Source: an uncultured Bacteroides sp. (GTDB taxonomy: Bacteria > Bacteroidota > Bacteroidia > Bacteroidales > Bacteroidaceae). Taken from it: 64,000 nucleotides of DNA. Below, one piece after another: positions 46,099 through 56,400 of the stretch. The notes under the pieces are model-generated. The model had not been told where the DNA came from, ran no database searches, and was given only the letters and a program-made list of their open reading frames with translations. The stretch lies in the NCBI RefSeq assembly GCF_900547205.1, contig NZ_URFY01000004.1, positions 1 to 64,000 of the forward strand. Reading direction: 5' to 3'. Position 1 is the first letter of the stretch, and each line of letters begins with the position of its first letter. Made by a program: the position numbers and the translations under genes.

Positions 46099-47316
46099 AT
46101 GAACAAATTATTACTGATAGTGGCAGTACTCTTGATGACCGCTTGCACCACCAATCGAGACAACAACAGAAGCACAATGCTTGTAGACCTCACAAAAGCA
46201 AACAATCTGCAAGAGCTCAAACTATCCGACTTCGGCAATTCCGTGCATTATGTACCTTTGGAAACCAACGAATCGTGCCTGATAGGAGACAATCCTGAAA
46301 TATCATTGCTCGAAGATAAGATTGTGGTCACCACCAAAGACCAATGTCTTTTGTTCCACAAACAGACGGGGAAATATATAACCAACATAGGCCACATTGG
46401 AGACGACCCGAGTGGATACAGCGCAACTAACTTCTGGATAGACAATGCCGGCATCTTCTATTTCTTCCGAGCACCCGACCAATTACTGAAATACAATCAG
46501 AAAGGAGCAATGATTGGTAAAATACAAGTTCCATCTACGCCTGCTGCGCCCGACTGCTTCGCCTTTTCCGACTCCACTATCATCGCACACTGCAACGGCG
46601 TCATGGGGTTGAAAGCCGACAATTCTTTACTCTTCCTCAACTCCTCTGGAGTGAAACAAGATTCTATTCCTTCTTTATTAGAAAAGACGCCCGTCATTTC
46701 GCCCGAAGATATAGCTAGTATCTCCATATTCAAGAAAGGAGCCGAACACTATGGGAATATGGGGAAAAAAGGAGTAGTGATTATCCGGAACCAAGAGCAG
46801 TCAGAACTGCTGCTACCTTTAAATATCCCCAGCCTATGGTCGTCCGGGGATGAGATTCATTTCAGAGAAGTATTTACGGATACGATATACTCAGTCAGAG
46901 ACAAAGAATTGCATCCGTACTTGGCTTTCAATACAAACCATTCATCCGCCGAAGCTCCCTGGTATAACGACCCTGAAAGTATCTGTATCACTTATGTGCT
47001 GGAAAATGCACATTCCGTATTTTTCCAGTATAGAAAGAACAAACAAGTCTACAATGGATTATACGATAAGGCTACGAATCAAACAAAGTTTGCTAAATGC
47101 CAGCAATTTATCGTTGACGATCTCACTGACGGACAAAAGTTAGAGGTTGATTTGTCTGCATTGTGCAGCTACAAAGGAGAGTATGGATTTATACTACAGC
47201 CTGGTAGTGTTGCAGATTCTGCTGAGGAACAGCCTGATGACAAGAAGGTTAACGTTCCTGAATGGTTGAGCCAATTGGATGATGATGCCAATCCGGTTAT
47301 AGCTATCATCAACTAG
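46099..47316 (+). CDS. Six-bladed propeller-type lipoprotein
   Basis: The 405-residue lipoprotein (LLMTAC lipobox) begins, after the signal, with a conserved beta stretch (LSDFGNSVHYVPLETNESCLIG). It then has propeller-like repeats (ITTKD, YITNIGHIGDDPSGY, LLKYNQKG). It resembles the large Bacteroides family of 6-bladed beta-propeller lipoproteins of unknown role. The C-terminal ~30 residues are acidic and unlike the rest. The strong inverted repeat over its promoter suggests tight control. Confidence 0.75.
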   Translation: MNKLLLIVAVLLMTACTTNRDNNRSTMLVDLTKANNLQELKLSDFGNSVHYVPLETNESCLIGDNPEISLLEDKIVVTTKDQCLLFHKQTGKYITNIGHIGDDPSGYSATNFWIDNAGIFYFFRAPDQLLKYNQKGAMIGKIQVPSTPAAPDCFAFSDSTIIAHCNGVMGLKADNSLLFLNSSGVKQDSIPSLLEKTPVISPEDIASISIFKKGAEHYGNMGKKGVVIIRNQEQSELLLPLNIPSLWSSGDEIHFREVFTDTIYSVRDKELHPYLAFNTNHSSAEAPWYNDPESICITYVLENAHSVFFQYRKNKQVYNGLYDKATNQTKFAKCQQFIVDDLTDGQKLEVDLSALCSYKGEYGFILQPGSVADSAEEQPDDKKVNVPEWLSQLDDDANPVIAIIN

Positions 47317-47351
47317 TTTTAGTTGCAGAAGCTATTTACATACTGATATTC

Positions 47352-47382
47352 TTTGTTTAAGAAATATTTATTATTACTTTTG
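47352..47382 (+). promoter_or_regulatory. Perfect consensus Bacteroides promoter without a credible gene
   Basis: TTTG at 47352-47355, a 19-bp spacer and TACTTTTG at 47375-47382. A transcript should start near 47389. The ORF downstream (47403-47780) is not convincing, but a terminator lies at 47509-47555. Confidence 0.75.
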
Positions 47383-47388
47383 CCACGC

Positions 47389-47556
47389 AATCCTTTCATC
47401 TCATGATGGGAAGGCTTTTGAAAAAATTTATCCAAAGATTATTAAACAAATGGGAGTCATTAATCCAAGTCGTTGCTTGCGAAAGTAGTCCTTCGATTGT
47501 GTCTCCCAGAGAGGATGCTCCCTTAAATTTCCCACTGGCATCCTCTCATTTTTTCT
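47389..47556 (+). ncRNA. Candidate small RNA of about 165 nt
   Basis: The region runs from the promoter at 47352-47382 to a strong hairpin-plus-T-run at 47509-47555. It is not covered by a gene with recognisable protein similarity. It could also be the leader of an attenuated short gene, since an open frame starts at 47403. No known family could be assigned by eye. Confidence 0.4.
47509..47555 (+). terminator. Rho-independent terminator
   Basis: GAGAGGATGC (47509-47518) and GCATCCTCTC (47538-47547) make a perfect 10-bp stem, followed by ATTTTTTCTC. Confidence 0.85.
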
Positions 47557-47738
47557 CTCCCTATCTATTTCTTTTCCTATTATGGCCCATGATAAAAGAT
47601 AATTGTCTTTACTGGAAATCCCGTTTTCCTTGTACACCGAAGCCCGGTCGTAGAACCCATTTGGAAAACTGGCGTATCTCTCTATGGAAACGCGCGTATC
47701 TCTACGGGGCTAACTTATTCAGTACGCTACCGCCAGGA

Positions 47739-47892
47739 AGTCAGGAAGTAATGAATCGAATTTCAGGTGTTAATGCATAGTTTACTACCTAATAATACCT
47801 GATTCCTCAGCTATTAATGGCTGAGTTCTGAAGTATTAATACTTGGCGCGACAGGTATTAACACTCTGCATATCAATCATTAACATCCTAAG
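47739..47892. repeat. Array D: 22-bp units with ATTAAT palindromic core
   Basis: TTAA or a close variant recurs at 47770, 47792 (ATAA), 47814, 47836, 47858 and 47880, exactly every 22 bp. A seventh, weaker unit precedes at 47739-47760. The consensus is near CTCAGGTATTAATACCTGAG, a full palindrome. Unit 47805-47826 shows paired changes that keep the arms complementary (CTCAGC...GCTGAG), and unit 47827-47848 contains AAGTATTAATACTT. Two copies of GCGTATCTCT at 47672 and 47694 are also 22 bp apart. The array lies in the convergent gap before the AraC gene. Confidence 0.85.
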
Positions 47893-47930
47893 CAAGCTGA
47901 TATGAAAGCAACCGGAACCGCCGAACCATT

Positions 47931-48782
47931 CTATACGCCTTGAACTACTTTTCTTTCCGTTCTTAGTGCACGCGGAGAACCTCCGAAAGACTTCTTGCAG
48001 AAGTTGGAAAAATGAGGCAGCGATTCAAAACCATATTTGTAACATATCTCTGAGATACTACTTTCAGTATTGAGCAAATCGTCGAGAATGCCTTCCTTTC
48101 GGCGTGCTTGCATCCATTCGTATACGGGCTCGTGAAACACATTGTTGAAGATACGACGAAATGTGCTGAGGGTATATCCGCCCAAATGAGCAAGTTCTTC
48201 TACCGTCTTTACTTTCTTGAAGTTTTGAATAACGAAGTACTCGAAGGTGCTGGTATATTTGGATAGTGGATGCACTAGGCTAGCAAGATCGTAATCGGAA
48301 TAGTAATAACCCAGCACAAAGGCGAGCTCCTTACGCTTTAGAGACAGAAAGTCACGACAGATTTTGGGGTTATTCAGATAGGTGATGGAACCCATCAGGA
48401 AATAGTGTAACTCGGGTATTATCTTTAAAGGGGAATAGATAAGTGGAGGGGTTACTTCATTCATAACATGATTGAAGCGATAATCACAAAACATCTCCGG
48501 TTGAATGAAACGAAAATAGATACATTCGCATTCGGTCATTGCCAGCATCTCAAATTTTGAACCGATTGCTTGGAGGATGAACTCTCCTGCCTTCAACATC
48601 GTACCTGCATACTCCTTGCTATTGACCAACATCTCTCCCTTCATGAGGAATAATATGAAATTCTCATCACACTTCTGAGCAGGTATATGGAAACCCCGCT
48701 TATGGATGGTATGTGTAATAGAATTACCTACTGCTTTCGAGCAGTTTTGGCAATCCCACATTTCTTGGCATATAGCTGGCAT
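47931..48782 (-). CDS. AraC family regulator, relative of the 38062 gene
   Basis: The 283-residue regulator has the same layout as the product at 38062. It has an N-terminal C-x5-C-x2-C cluster (C5, C11, C14) and a later cysteine (C38), a cupin-like half (ILFLMKGEMLVNSKEY), and a C-terminal AraC HTH (VEELAHLGGYTLSTFRRIFNN, then ISEICYKYGFESLPHFSNFCKKSFG split across helices). The two proteins probably arose by duplication and may sense the same kind of signal. Its promoter is at 48818-48848. Its target genes are not obvious; the fimbrial operon lies next to it on the same strand. Confidence 0.85.
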   Translation of the reverse strand: MPAICQEMWDCQNCSKAVGNSITHTIHKRGFHIPAQKCDENFILFLMKGEMLVNSKEYAGTMLKAGEFILQAIGSKFEMLAMTECECIYFRFIQPEMFCDYRFNHVMNEVTPPLIYSPLKIIPELHYFLMGSITYLNNPKICRDFLSLKRKELAFVLGYYYSDYDLASLVHPLSKYTSTFEYFVIQNFKKVKTVEELAHLGGYTLSTFRRIFNNVFHEPVYEWMQARRKEGILDDLLNTESSISEICYKYGFESLPHFSNFCKKSFGGSPRALRTERKVVQGV

Positions 48783-48817
48783 TGGTTGGTTGCAATTGTT
48801 TTTGTTTATGCTGCCAG

Positions 48818-48848
48818 CAAAAATAGAGGAAAGATTTCAAATGGCAAT
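48818..48848 (-). promoter_or_regulatory. Promoter of the AraC gene at 47931
   Basis: On the minus strand, ATTG (48845-48848), a 19-bp spacer, then TATTTTTG (48818-48825). The leader to the start codon is about 30 nt. Confidence 0.6.
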
Positions 48849-48891
48849 GGGAAAAGGGGGAAATGTGAAGTAGAAGTGTATGAGAAGAAAT

Positions 48892-48924
48892 AAAACCGAT
48901 GCAATACAAAGTTACATCGGTTTT
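48892..48924 (-). terminator. Terminator of the fimbrial operon
   Basis: AAAACCGATG (48892-48901) and CATCGGTTTT (48915-48924) form a 10-bp stem. On the minus strand it directly follows the fimbrillin stop and continues into TTTTATTTCTTC. Confidence 0.8.
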
Positions 48925-48941
48925 ATATTTCAATTTATTGA

Positions 48942-49895
48942 TTACTCATATGGAACAGTCGGTCCAGTTTGTTCGTCCCATTCACTAACAGTAGCAGTAA
49001 GTCCAATTTCTTCAGCATCAATAGGTAAAGTTAGTTTATACAAAATCTTTGTCCCAAATTCCCAAGGTGTTGAAGCAGGTAAAGCAATTTCTTTACTATT
49101 ATCAGCTATCGTACTACCATCTTTCTGCACTGTATAAGATATAGATATCTTAGCGTCAGTAAGCGCTTGTGGTATTAACATCAATGCATTATCTTTCACA
49201 ACAGCAGTTGTGTTAGCGGTAAAACCACCAAGTGCATAATCATAAGAAACCGCAGCATCTGTGCTAGCTTCCCAAGTTCCTGTATCAACGCCTGTATATG
49301 TAAATACACCACTTCCCTTAACTCCAGCCACCTTCACACTGGATATATTATAAGTATAGCCATCTGCTTTTGTCACCTCAATATTTATTTGAGTCAATGC
49401 GTGCTTAAAAGCTAAAGAAACGGCTGAGGTTGCTCCATTTTTTGCCTTAGTTGCGTTTTCTACAGATGCAATAACCAAATCTTTTTGATCTGTAGCTTTA
49501 GCCTGTACAGCATAAGTTAACTTAGGATAACCCTTATCAGTAGCAGTATATGTTACGCCTGCTGCCGGAGAATATGCGAAGAATTGCAGTTTATCTGTTA
49601 AAGGCCAATAATATGGGCCTCCCGCTACTGACCATTGAGTATTATAAGTTGCTAAACCATCAATCCATGGTGAACTTGAAAGCTCTACTTGGTTAGACAT
49701 AACTGTAGTTCCAGTATTATACGCATAAACCTGAAAACCTGCCTGTTTAAGAGCATCTGTATTCATTTCAACAGCTCTAGTCACCGCTGTATTAAAATTG
49801 ATTTCCGCTTTCTGTGCCGGAGCTTCAAACTCCTCATTCTGTGAGCAACTCGTAATTGCTAAAGCAGCCGTAACTGCCAATAAAATCTTTTTCAT
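48942..49895 (-). CDS. Fimbrillin family lipoprotein
   Basis: The 317-residue lipoprotein precursor (LAITSCSQNEE lipobox) has the two beta domains of Bacteroidales fimbrillins (FimA/Mfa1-like). Key stretches are VTRAVEMNTDALKQAG, YYWPLTDKLQFFAYSP and the LAFKHALTQINIEV motif that ends the first domain. It is exported, lipidated, then probably cut at a Thr-Arg site (AVTR) and assembled by strand exchange. The frame opens at 49946, but the signal peptide sets the start at 49895. It is the last gene of the operon. Confidence 0.88.
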   Translation of the reverse strand: MKKILLAVTAALAITSCSQNEEFEAPAQKAEINFNTAVTRAVEMNTDALKQAGFQVYAYNTGTTVMSNQVELSSSPWIDGLATYNTQWSVAGGPYYWPLTDKLQFFAYSPAAGVTYTATDKGYPKLTYAVQAKATDQKDLVIASVENATKAKNGATSAVSLAFKHALTQINIEVTKADGYTYNISSVKVAGVKGSGVFTYTGVDTGTWEASTDAAVSYDYALGGFTANTTAVVKDNALMLIPQALTDAKISISYTVQKDGSTIADNSKEIALPASTPWEFGTKILYKLTLPIDAEEIGLTATVSEWDEQTGPTVPYE

Positions 49896-49942
49896 AATTG
49901 TATCTTTTAAATTTATAATATTATTGTATTTAGTTTCTTTCA

Positions 49943-50941
49943 TCATACTACGGGCAGTTCGACTTCATCTTCCGGCCCCCATTCATCAACATCTCCATCA
50001 AAACCTCCCCCTCCCCCATCGGGATTCGGCGGTGTCTCCGGCTTTTCAACCTCAATTTTATTATCAGGCGGTAGCTCAATCACCGGCGGTGGTTCCTGTT
50101 TACCACCCTCCTCTGTTCCGGCATCCTCTAGCGTACCTATTATTTCAGTAACATCAATCGTTTCTTCCTGCACCGTATTATCGGTTCTTACAAAACTCAA
50201 TTTCAGCTGTACGCTGCCTTCCGCATGGGTATTCTCATTATTCGCTTTCGTCGTTCGCGTCGCCACATCCTTTGCCAGTCTGAAAGCCGTGAAACGCCCC
50301 ATCACTTTGTCCCCTTCCTTTACTACTTCGATATAGATAGGCTGCGAGTTGCACACTCCGCAACCTTTTCCCAAGTAATAACTGTCTGATAGTCCGACTG
50401 TACATCCGGCAACTGACGACACGTATTCCAAACCCTTTACCTCCATTGCAAATGAATATTTCTTCACTACTGATTCCAGTTTCCAATCCAAGTGAAGCAC
50501 CTCTTCACTCTTCTTTATTCTCAGTTCGTCAATATTCAGCACATAAAGCGAGTCCGGCGACCATACCATCTTTTCCGTTCCGACAATGCCCAACCCTGCG
50601 CAATGACCCGTATAGGCTTCAATCGTTTCATAGGACTCTTCTCCTTGTATCCGAACCACATCCGTATTATAGTTGTAAGCTACTACCGAATATCGTCCCG
50701 GAGGAACTTTAATTTCTCCACCGCGTACCGAAAGGTACCTGTCCACCTTCTTGCCTTCTCCATCCTTGGGGTAGAATATCACCCGAACTCCTTCCAGCAC
50801 TCCTTCATCAACTCCCTCCCAGTCTATCGAGATTTCCACCCCGCTGACGGGATAATCATCCAATAGTTCTCGACGGCTACATCCGGTCAGCATCAGCAGC
50901 GAGGACAGAAGCACAAGAAGTATGTATCTTGTATCTTGCAT
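49943..50941 (-). CDS. DUF5119-like fimbrial accessory lipoprotein
   Basis: The 332-residue lipoprotein (LMLTGCSRRELL lipobox) has a beta-sandwich layout recalling Mfa2/FimB-type anchor proteins and the DUF5119 family (VEISIDWEGVDEG, LSVRGGEIKVPPGRYSVVAYN). Its C-terminal ~50 residues are rich in proline, glycine and acids. It lies 7 bp after the DUF3575-like gene and 47 bp before the fimbrillin gene. An anchor or length-control role is inferred from this order. Confidence 0.75.
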   Translation of the reverse strand: MQDTRYILLVLLSSLLMLTGCSRRELLDDYPVSGVEISIDWEGVDEGVLEGVRVIFYPKDGEGKKVDRYLSVRGGEIKVPPGRYSVVAYNYNTDVVRIQGEESYETIEAYTGHCAGLGIVGTEKMVWSPDSLYVLNIDELRIKKSEEVLHLDWKLESVVKKYSFAMEVKGLEYVSSVAGCTVGLSDSYYLGKGCGVCNSQPIYIEVVKEGDKVMGRFTAFRLAKDVATRTTKANNENTHAEGSVQLKLSFVRTDNTVQEETIDVTEIIGTLEDAGTEEGGKQEPPPVIELPPDNKIEVEKPETPPNPDGGGGGFDGDVDEWGPEDEVELPVV

Positions 50942-50948
50942 AACGTCC

Positions 50949-52226
50949 TTACCTCCTTCTCGTTATCAGCCATACCAGAGAGACTTTCGCCTTGGTAGGA
51001 CCTATAAAGTTATAACGTCCACTAGTTGTCCATACAATATCCTCCTCGTAAGGAGTATATTTCTTATATTCTGTTGTCAGATACCCTATGCCAAGGCTGA
51101 ACTCAAGTGAGAAATGCGAAGTCAGTTGGCGTGCATACCCGTAGGTGACTCCCGCAGCTCCATAATACTTGCCTTGATAACCGTCTCCTCCAAACTGGAA
51201 GTCGTATATCCCTCCTTCGGCATAAAGCCCGATAAAATGTCCGGTCAACCGATTGCGATTGCGGCGGTTGCCCATCCAGCAACGCCCTTCCACACCTCCC
51301 GAAAGAAGCTGGTAACAGAAATTGCGTTTACTGTTCAGCCACCACGGACATTTGTATTCAGTATTCAAAGACCACCTTTTGCCCACCGGAATCTCTACCT
51401 CTATATTAGGCGCCAACGCCAAATCATACAGCAGATTATTCTTCACTGCAAGCACTGTTCTATTTTTCACCGGCTCTTCTGCCTCCAACATTATAAACTC
51501 ACAAGTCTGATTCTTTTTACTTTCTCCCACAGACTTATGAAACAAATCATCAGGAAGCGCTTCTTCCTGCTTTGAAACAAACAAACCGGAGACAGAAGAT
51601 ACCGGTTGAAAAATTTCCTTATCCGGTTTCGGTACGTCACGGACAATTGTAATGACGGAGCGTCTCAACTCGGGATATACATTGCGAACAATGTATCGGT
51701 ATGCAGCTCCCAGATTCAATTTGCGTATCAGTTGCTTCCGCTTGGCGACATCATTCTTATGATAATCTATCAGCATCAGCACTTCTTCGCGATCGGGCAG
51801 GTTGATGTCGGATGCAACCAACTGGCGAAATTCCGACCAATCTTCTCCCTTTGAGTAGAAATGAATCTTTTCATTGCCAACCTCCAATCCATATCGTTGA
51901 AAGAACTCTTTTATTGATTGATTCCTCCGCGCAGCCAGACTCATGTTGTATGACTCGTCACCGTCGGGAGAAACAAACGTCTCTACATCCAACTCGGTTA
52001 TATATTTCGTATCCCAATCTCCCGAGAGCAGAGAATCTAGTGTTTCAATCGCCCGGCTATTGCTTTTATAACAGGAATCGACCCCTACTTCGTTCTCATC
52101 AAAATATATCACTACCCGTTGGGTTATATCTCTTGCAACTGTGAAATCCGATATCGCAGCATACCCACTTTCAGAAAGACAAGACAATGCCATAAAAAGG
52201 GTTAATATGTAGACACCATAGTTCAT
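50949..52226 (-). CDS. DUF3575-like outer-membrane protein of the fimbrial operon
   Basis: The 425-residue exported protein has an N-terminal OmpA-like part (about 30-165: VVIYFDENEVGVDS, LAARRNQSIKEFFQRYG) and a C-terminal DUF3575 beta-barrel region (from about 255: NNLLYDLALAPNIEVEIPVGKRWSLN). Bacteroides fimbrial operons often begin with such a gene. It probably helps anchor the system to the wall and outer membrane. A minus-strand -7 box TATATTTG lies at 52246-52253. Confidence 0.8.
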   Translation of the reverse strand: MNYGVYILTLFMALSCLSESGYAAISDFTVARDITQRVVIYFDENEVGVDSCYKSNSRAIETLDSLLSGDWDTKYITELDVETFVSPDGDESYNMSLAARRNQSIKEFFQRYGLEVGNEKIHFYSKGEDWSEFRQLVASDINLPDREEVLMLIDYHKNDVAKRKQLIRKLNLGAAYRYIVRNVYPELRRSVITIVRDVPKPDKEIFQPVSSVSGLFVSKQEEALPDDLFHKSVGESKKNQTCEFIMLEAEEPVKNRTVLAVKNNLLYDLALAPNIEVEIPVGKRWSLNTEYKCPWWLNSKRNFCYQLLSGGVEGRCWMGNRRNRNRLTGHFIGLYAEGGIYDFQFGGDGYQGKYYGAAGVTYGYARQLTSHFSLEFSLGIGYLTTEYKKYTPYEEDIVWTTSGRYNFIGPTKAKVSLVWLITRRR

Positions 52227-52432
52227 AGTTGTTCGTTTCTGATGACAAATATATAAGTTAAAGAATGAAAGAAACTATAGTTTGAGGACAAAAAACAGCC
52301 CGTGAATGCTTCTGTGAACCGATTGGAACGATTTTGCAAGTTTGGTGAGTAAGTATAGGAAAATCTACCGGCATTTACTTCGCGTATAAAAGAAAAATCG
52401 TAAGTTTGTGGCTAACTTCTAAATGGATAATT

Positions 52433-53305
52433 ATGAATAAGCGAACTGGGCAGCCTTCTCTGTGGGGAGTATTGGAAAGCATCACCGACAATCTCAAATG
52501 CAAGCGTCTGGCTGACGTCTTTCGCTTCGTTTCTTTCCACCCTTCGGAGACGTACGGACCTCACCGGCATCTGCGAATCGAAATAAACTACGTGAAGAAA
52601 GGGAGTTGTATCCTTCATCTGGACAACGAAAGCGTGACTTTCCGCAAAGGAGAAATCATGATTATCACATCAAACATCAACCACCAGTTTGAAGCCGGAC
52701 CGGAAGGAAGCACCCTGATGCAGCTTGAATTTCTTCCGGAAATCTTTTCTCATTTCAGCTTTAATGCCGAAACAGGAGCTGACGAATCTGCACCTACCCC
52801 CGTCTTTCTATTCTCGGAAGAAAACAGATTGATTAAAATAGTGAATAACACACAAATCATACAGACAGTGCAACGCATCGTCAACGAGTTGGAGTCGAAA
52901 AACACGTATTATCAACATCTGGTAGTGATGTATTATGCAGAGCTTCTGATACTTATCTACCGATATATGAACGAAGCTTACCTGCCTATCTGTACGAACG
53001 AATCTCTGAAGAAAGCCATTGCCTACATCCGCCTCAACTACCATTCGGACATCAATATCAGCAGTGTTGCCCAGCATACGGGCATCAGCGAGCGTTATCT
53101 CAGAAGTCTGTTTTCGCAGTATCTTAGCCTTTCCCCATTGGATTATCTAAATCAGATACGTATCAACAAAGCCGTTGAACTGCTACGCAATACGGATATG
53201 CGGATTAAGGAGATATGTTTCCAGTGCGGTTTCCAGTCGCCGCAATACTTCTCACGGGTATTTAAGCAGCAAATGGGCATCTCTCCCCACAGCCTGACCA
53301 AATAA
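52433..53305 (+). CDS. AraC family transcriptional regulator
   Basis: The 290-residue regulator has an N-terminal cupin sensor (HRHLRIEINYVKKGSC, FRKGEIMIITSNINHQF) and a C-terminal AraC HTH (KAIAYIRLNYHSDINISSVAQ, then LLRNTDMRIKEICFQCGFQSPQYFSRVFKQ split across helices). It lacks the N-terminal cysteine cluster of the two other AraC proteins here. The start at 52433 is chosen over 52406 for lack of similarity in the extra nine residues. A TAAGTTTG box lies at 52401-52408. It is followed by a GH2 gene in the same direction, its most likely target. Confidence 0.88.
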   Translation: MNKRTGQPSLWGVLESITDNLKCKRLADVFRFVSFHPSETYGPHRHLRIEINYVKKGSCILHLDNESVTFRKGEIMIITSNINHQFEAGPEGSTLMQLEFLPEIFSHFSFNAETGADESAPTPVFLFSEENRLIKIVNNTQIIQTVQRIVNELESKNTYYQHLVVMYYAELLILIYRYMNEAYLPICTNESLKKAIAYIRLNYHSDINISSVAQHTGISERYLRSLFSQYLSLSPLDYLNQIRINKAVELLRNTDMRIKEICFQCGFQSPQYFSRVFKQQMGISPHSLTK

Positions 53306-53460
53306 GCTTCTAGGAGACATATCCGTTTTGTGCATCTTTTCCTCCGGCTCCTGCCTTTTTGAACAAGTACTTTTCTGGCAAACAATCCTTTCTTTCTCAG
53401 GAATAGCCTAACTTTGCCATAATCAAACAATAGTAAAGTTCACGCTAACAACATCCCGAA

Positions 53461-56400
53461 ATGAAAGAATTTATGAAAGTAAAACATACATGGTGCATAG
53501 TAGGAGCTTGCCTCCTTGCTGTTTTTTCAATCCTGCCGATTAATGCCGCATCGTCTCCGGTACGTGCCTATACACCTTGTGCCCAACTTAAAGGGGTGCG
53601 TCAACCCGTTCTGTCGTTAAGCGGAAGCTGGGATTTTAAATATTCTCCCCAAAGTAGGTGGACCGCCATCCTAGTGCCCGGCGAACCTGCCATGCAGGGA
53701 TTTGCCATAGAGCACGACAAGCCGTTCTTTTATAAAAAAACGGTCGTGGTACCAGCCGACTATGCTGGTAATCGGGTTATTCTGCGCTTTGACGGAGTAT
53801 ATAGTCAGGCTAAGTTGAGCGTGAACGGGAAGTTTGTTCGCGAACACCACGGCGGTTTCACCCGTTGGGAAACGGACATCACTCCTTGGGTGCGTATCGG
53901 AAAGAAGAATGAGATTCATCTGGAAGTGGTGGACCGGGTGGATGATATATCTTATGCTTCGGGATATGCCCACCATCCAATCGGGGGGATTCTTCGTGAT
54001 GTCACTCTGTTCGCATTACCCCAGTCTCATGTGTATGATGTAAGTATGGAAACGCAACTCGATTCTTTATATAAGGATGCCGTGCTGCGCTTCGCCTGCG
54101 AGTTTGCAGGAGAGAAAGAAGCGGAAGCTGAATTGACACTAAAAGATGCGGACGGGAAGGCAGTGAGACTGTCAAAAACACGTTTCGCATTGGCGAAGGG
54201 AGAGAATGTATTTTCCCTTCCGGTAGAGAATCCGTTGAAGTGGGATGCGGAACATCCGAATTTGTATACCGTGGAGGTTGCCATCTACGAGAATAATAAA
54301 GAAGTATCCCGTTTCATCCGGAAGATAGGTTTTCGTGAAGTGGAAATTGTGAAAGACCGTATGTTGGTCAACGGTCGCCCGGTGAAGTTGCGCGGTGCTT
54401 GCCGCCATGATATCCATCCTACTCTGGGACGTACCACTACTGCCGAACTGGATAGTCTGGATGTGATGCTGTTCAAACAGTCGAACATGAATTTTGTCCG
54501 TACTTCCCATTATCCCCCTACCGAACGTTTTCTGGAGTTCTGCGACCGCTACGGCGTTTATGTGGAAAGTGAAACTGCCGTTTGCTTTGTCGATACCCAC
54601 CGGCAGAAGAATTATGCTCCGGGAAAGACGCAAAGCGATACGATTTATACCGACCAGCATGTGGGACAATGTCAGGAGATGGTGAAAAGCTTCCGCTCGC
54701 ATCCGTCTATTCTATTCTGGAGCATCGGGAACGAGAGTGTGTACGGAAGTAACTTCCAGCTTTGCTGGGATTGGGTGAAAGCTACTGATACGACGCGTCC
54801 CGTAATCTTCAGTTATCCGGGGTCGGCCGTAGAAAACAAAGCTAAGATATTTGATATATTGAGTATGCATTATCAGAATGTATATGGCGATCTCTGGCAA
54901 TGGGGTATGTCTACCCGCAACTTTCAGGGACATGGCATCCCTGCGCTTTATGACGAATGGGCGCATCCGGCGTGCTACACTTACAGCACCCTGCAAACCG
55001 ACCCCAATATTCGCGAGTTCTGGGGCAAGTCCATCGACATGATGTGGAGTGGTTTGTTCAACGCTCCCGGAGGATTGGGAGGTGCCATCTGGGGATATAT
55101 AGACGAGACTTTTGCTCTGCCGGAACCTAAAGTGGGAACCAGTTTCTGGAAAGAATTTGCCCGTACAGCCAAACCGGAAGGGTATCAGGGCAACTGCGTA
55201 GGTTATGGCGAATGGGGAATCGTGGATGTATGGCGTCGCCCGAAGCCGGAATTTTGGTCTACCAAGAAAGCCTATTCTCCCGTTCGGCTGATGGCAGGAG
55301 ACAATCTTGCATATACCGCCGGACAGGAACTGATGATGACCGTTTTCAATCGCTTCGACCATACCGATTTAAATGAAATCCGGGCTTCTTATACTTATAA
55401 GGGTGCGACGAAAGACATTCGTTTATCTTCCATCGAGCCTCATCAAAAGGGGATGATGGTGATACCTGCCGAACATTGGGAGGAGGGGGAGTCTTTACTG
55501 ATAGAGTTCTTCACCGCGAAAGGTGAATTGATTGATGCGTACCGCCCGATATTGGGAACGGAAAAGATTACGTATCCTTCCCCGCTTTCAGGGCAGAAAC
55601 TTACTGTAGCGGATGATGGCGATAAAATAACGGTGAGCGGTGAAGGCTTCGAGATTCCTTTCGATAAGACAACAGGGTTAATCGTCAATGCGAAAGTAGG
55701 CGACCGGATTATCATCGAGAAAGGTCCGTTCCTCAATTTATATATTAATCTGAATCACCTTACTGGGGCTGAGGTGCGTAAAACAGCCAATCATTTTACA
55801 ACTTCGGAGGATGATTGGAAGAAGAGGTCTTTCAGCTTTAAAGAACAGAAGGATGGGGTTTATATCGCCTTGTCGGGAACTTATAAAGGAGTGGTTGCCG
55901 ACTTCAATATTAAGGTGTCTCCCAATGGAGAGTTGTCTATCAATTATCAGACTAGCGGCATCCCGAACGGATTCCTGCGCGAAACTGGATTGTCCTTCCA
56001 TCTGTCCGGCGGTATAGAGCATTTGAACTGGAAGCGCAAAGGTTACTGGAATTACTATCCTGAAGGGGAGTTTGCCGGAAATGAAGGAAGTGTGTCGCTC
56101 TACCAGTCTCAACAATCTGCCTATGGCAAGCAGCCAACCCAACCTTGGCACATGGATACACACAACTATTATTATTGGGCGGACGCAGGCGCCAATTGCG
56201 AACAGCCACTTACTCAAACAGCAAAAGGGATGAAAGAGAATATTTACTATTATTCTCTTTCTACGGATACTACCGACGGACAGCAATTATCGGTCATTTC
56301 TACGGATGCTTCCGTGGCTTGCCGAATGAATAAGCGTGCCAATGGGCAATTGGTTCTTTATACTAATAATAGGTGGGATTATCCTGAAATAGCTTGGGGG

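Noticed and set aside
47403..47780. 125-codon ORF after the promoter at 47352
   Set aside because: Low-complexity sequence without similarity. A strong terminator lies inside it at 47509-47555, and its end runs into 22-bp repeat units whose period is not a multiple of three.
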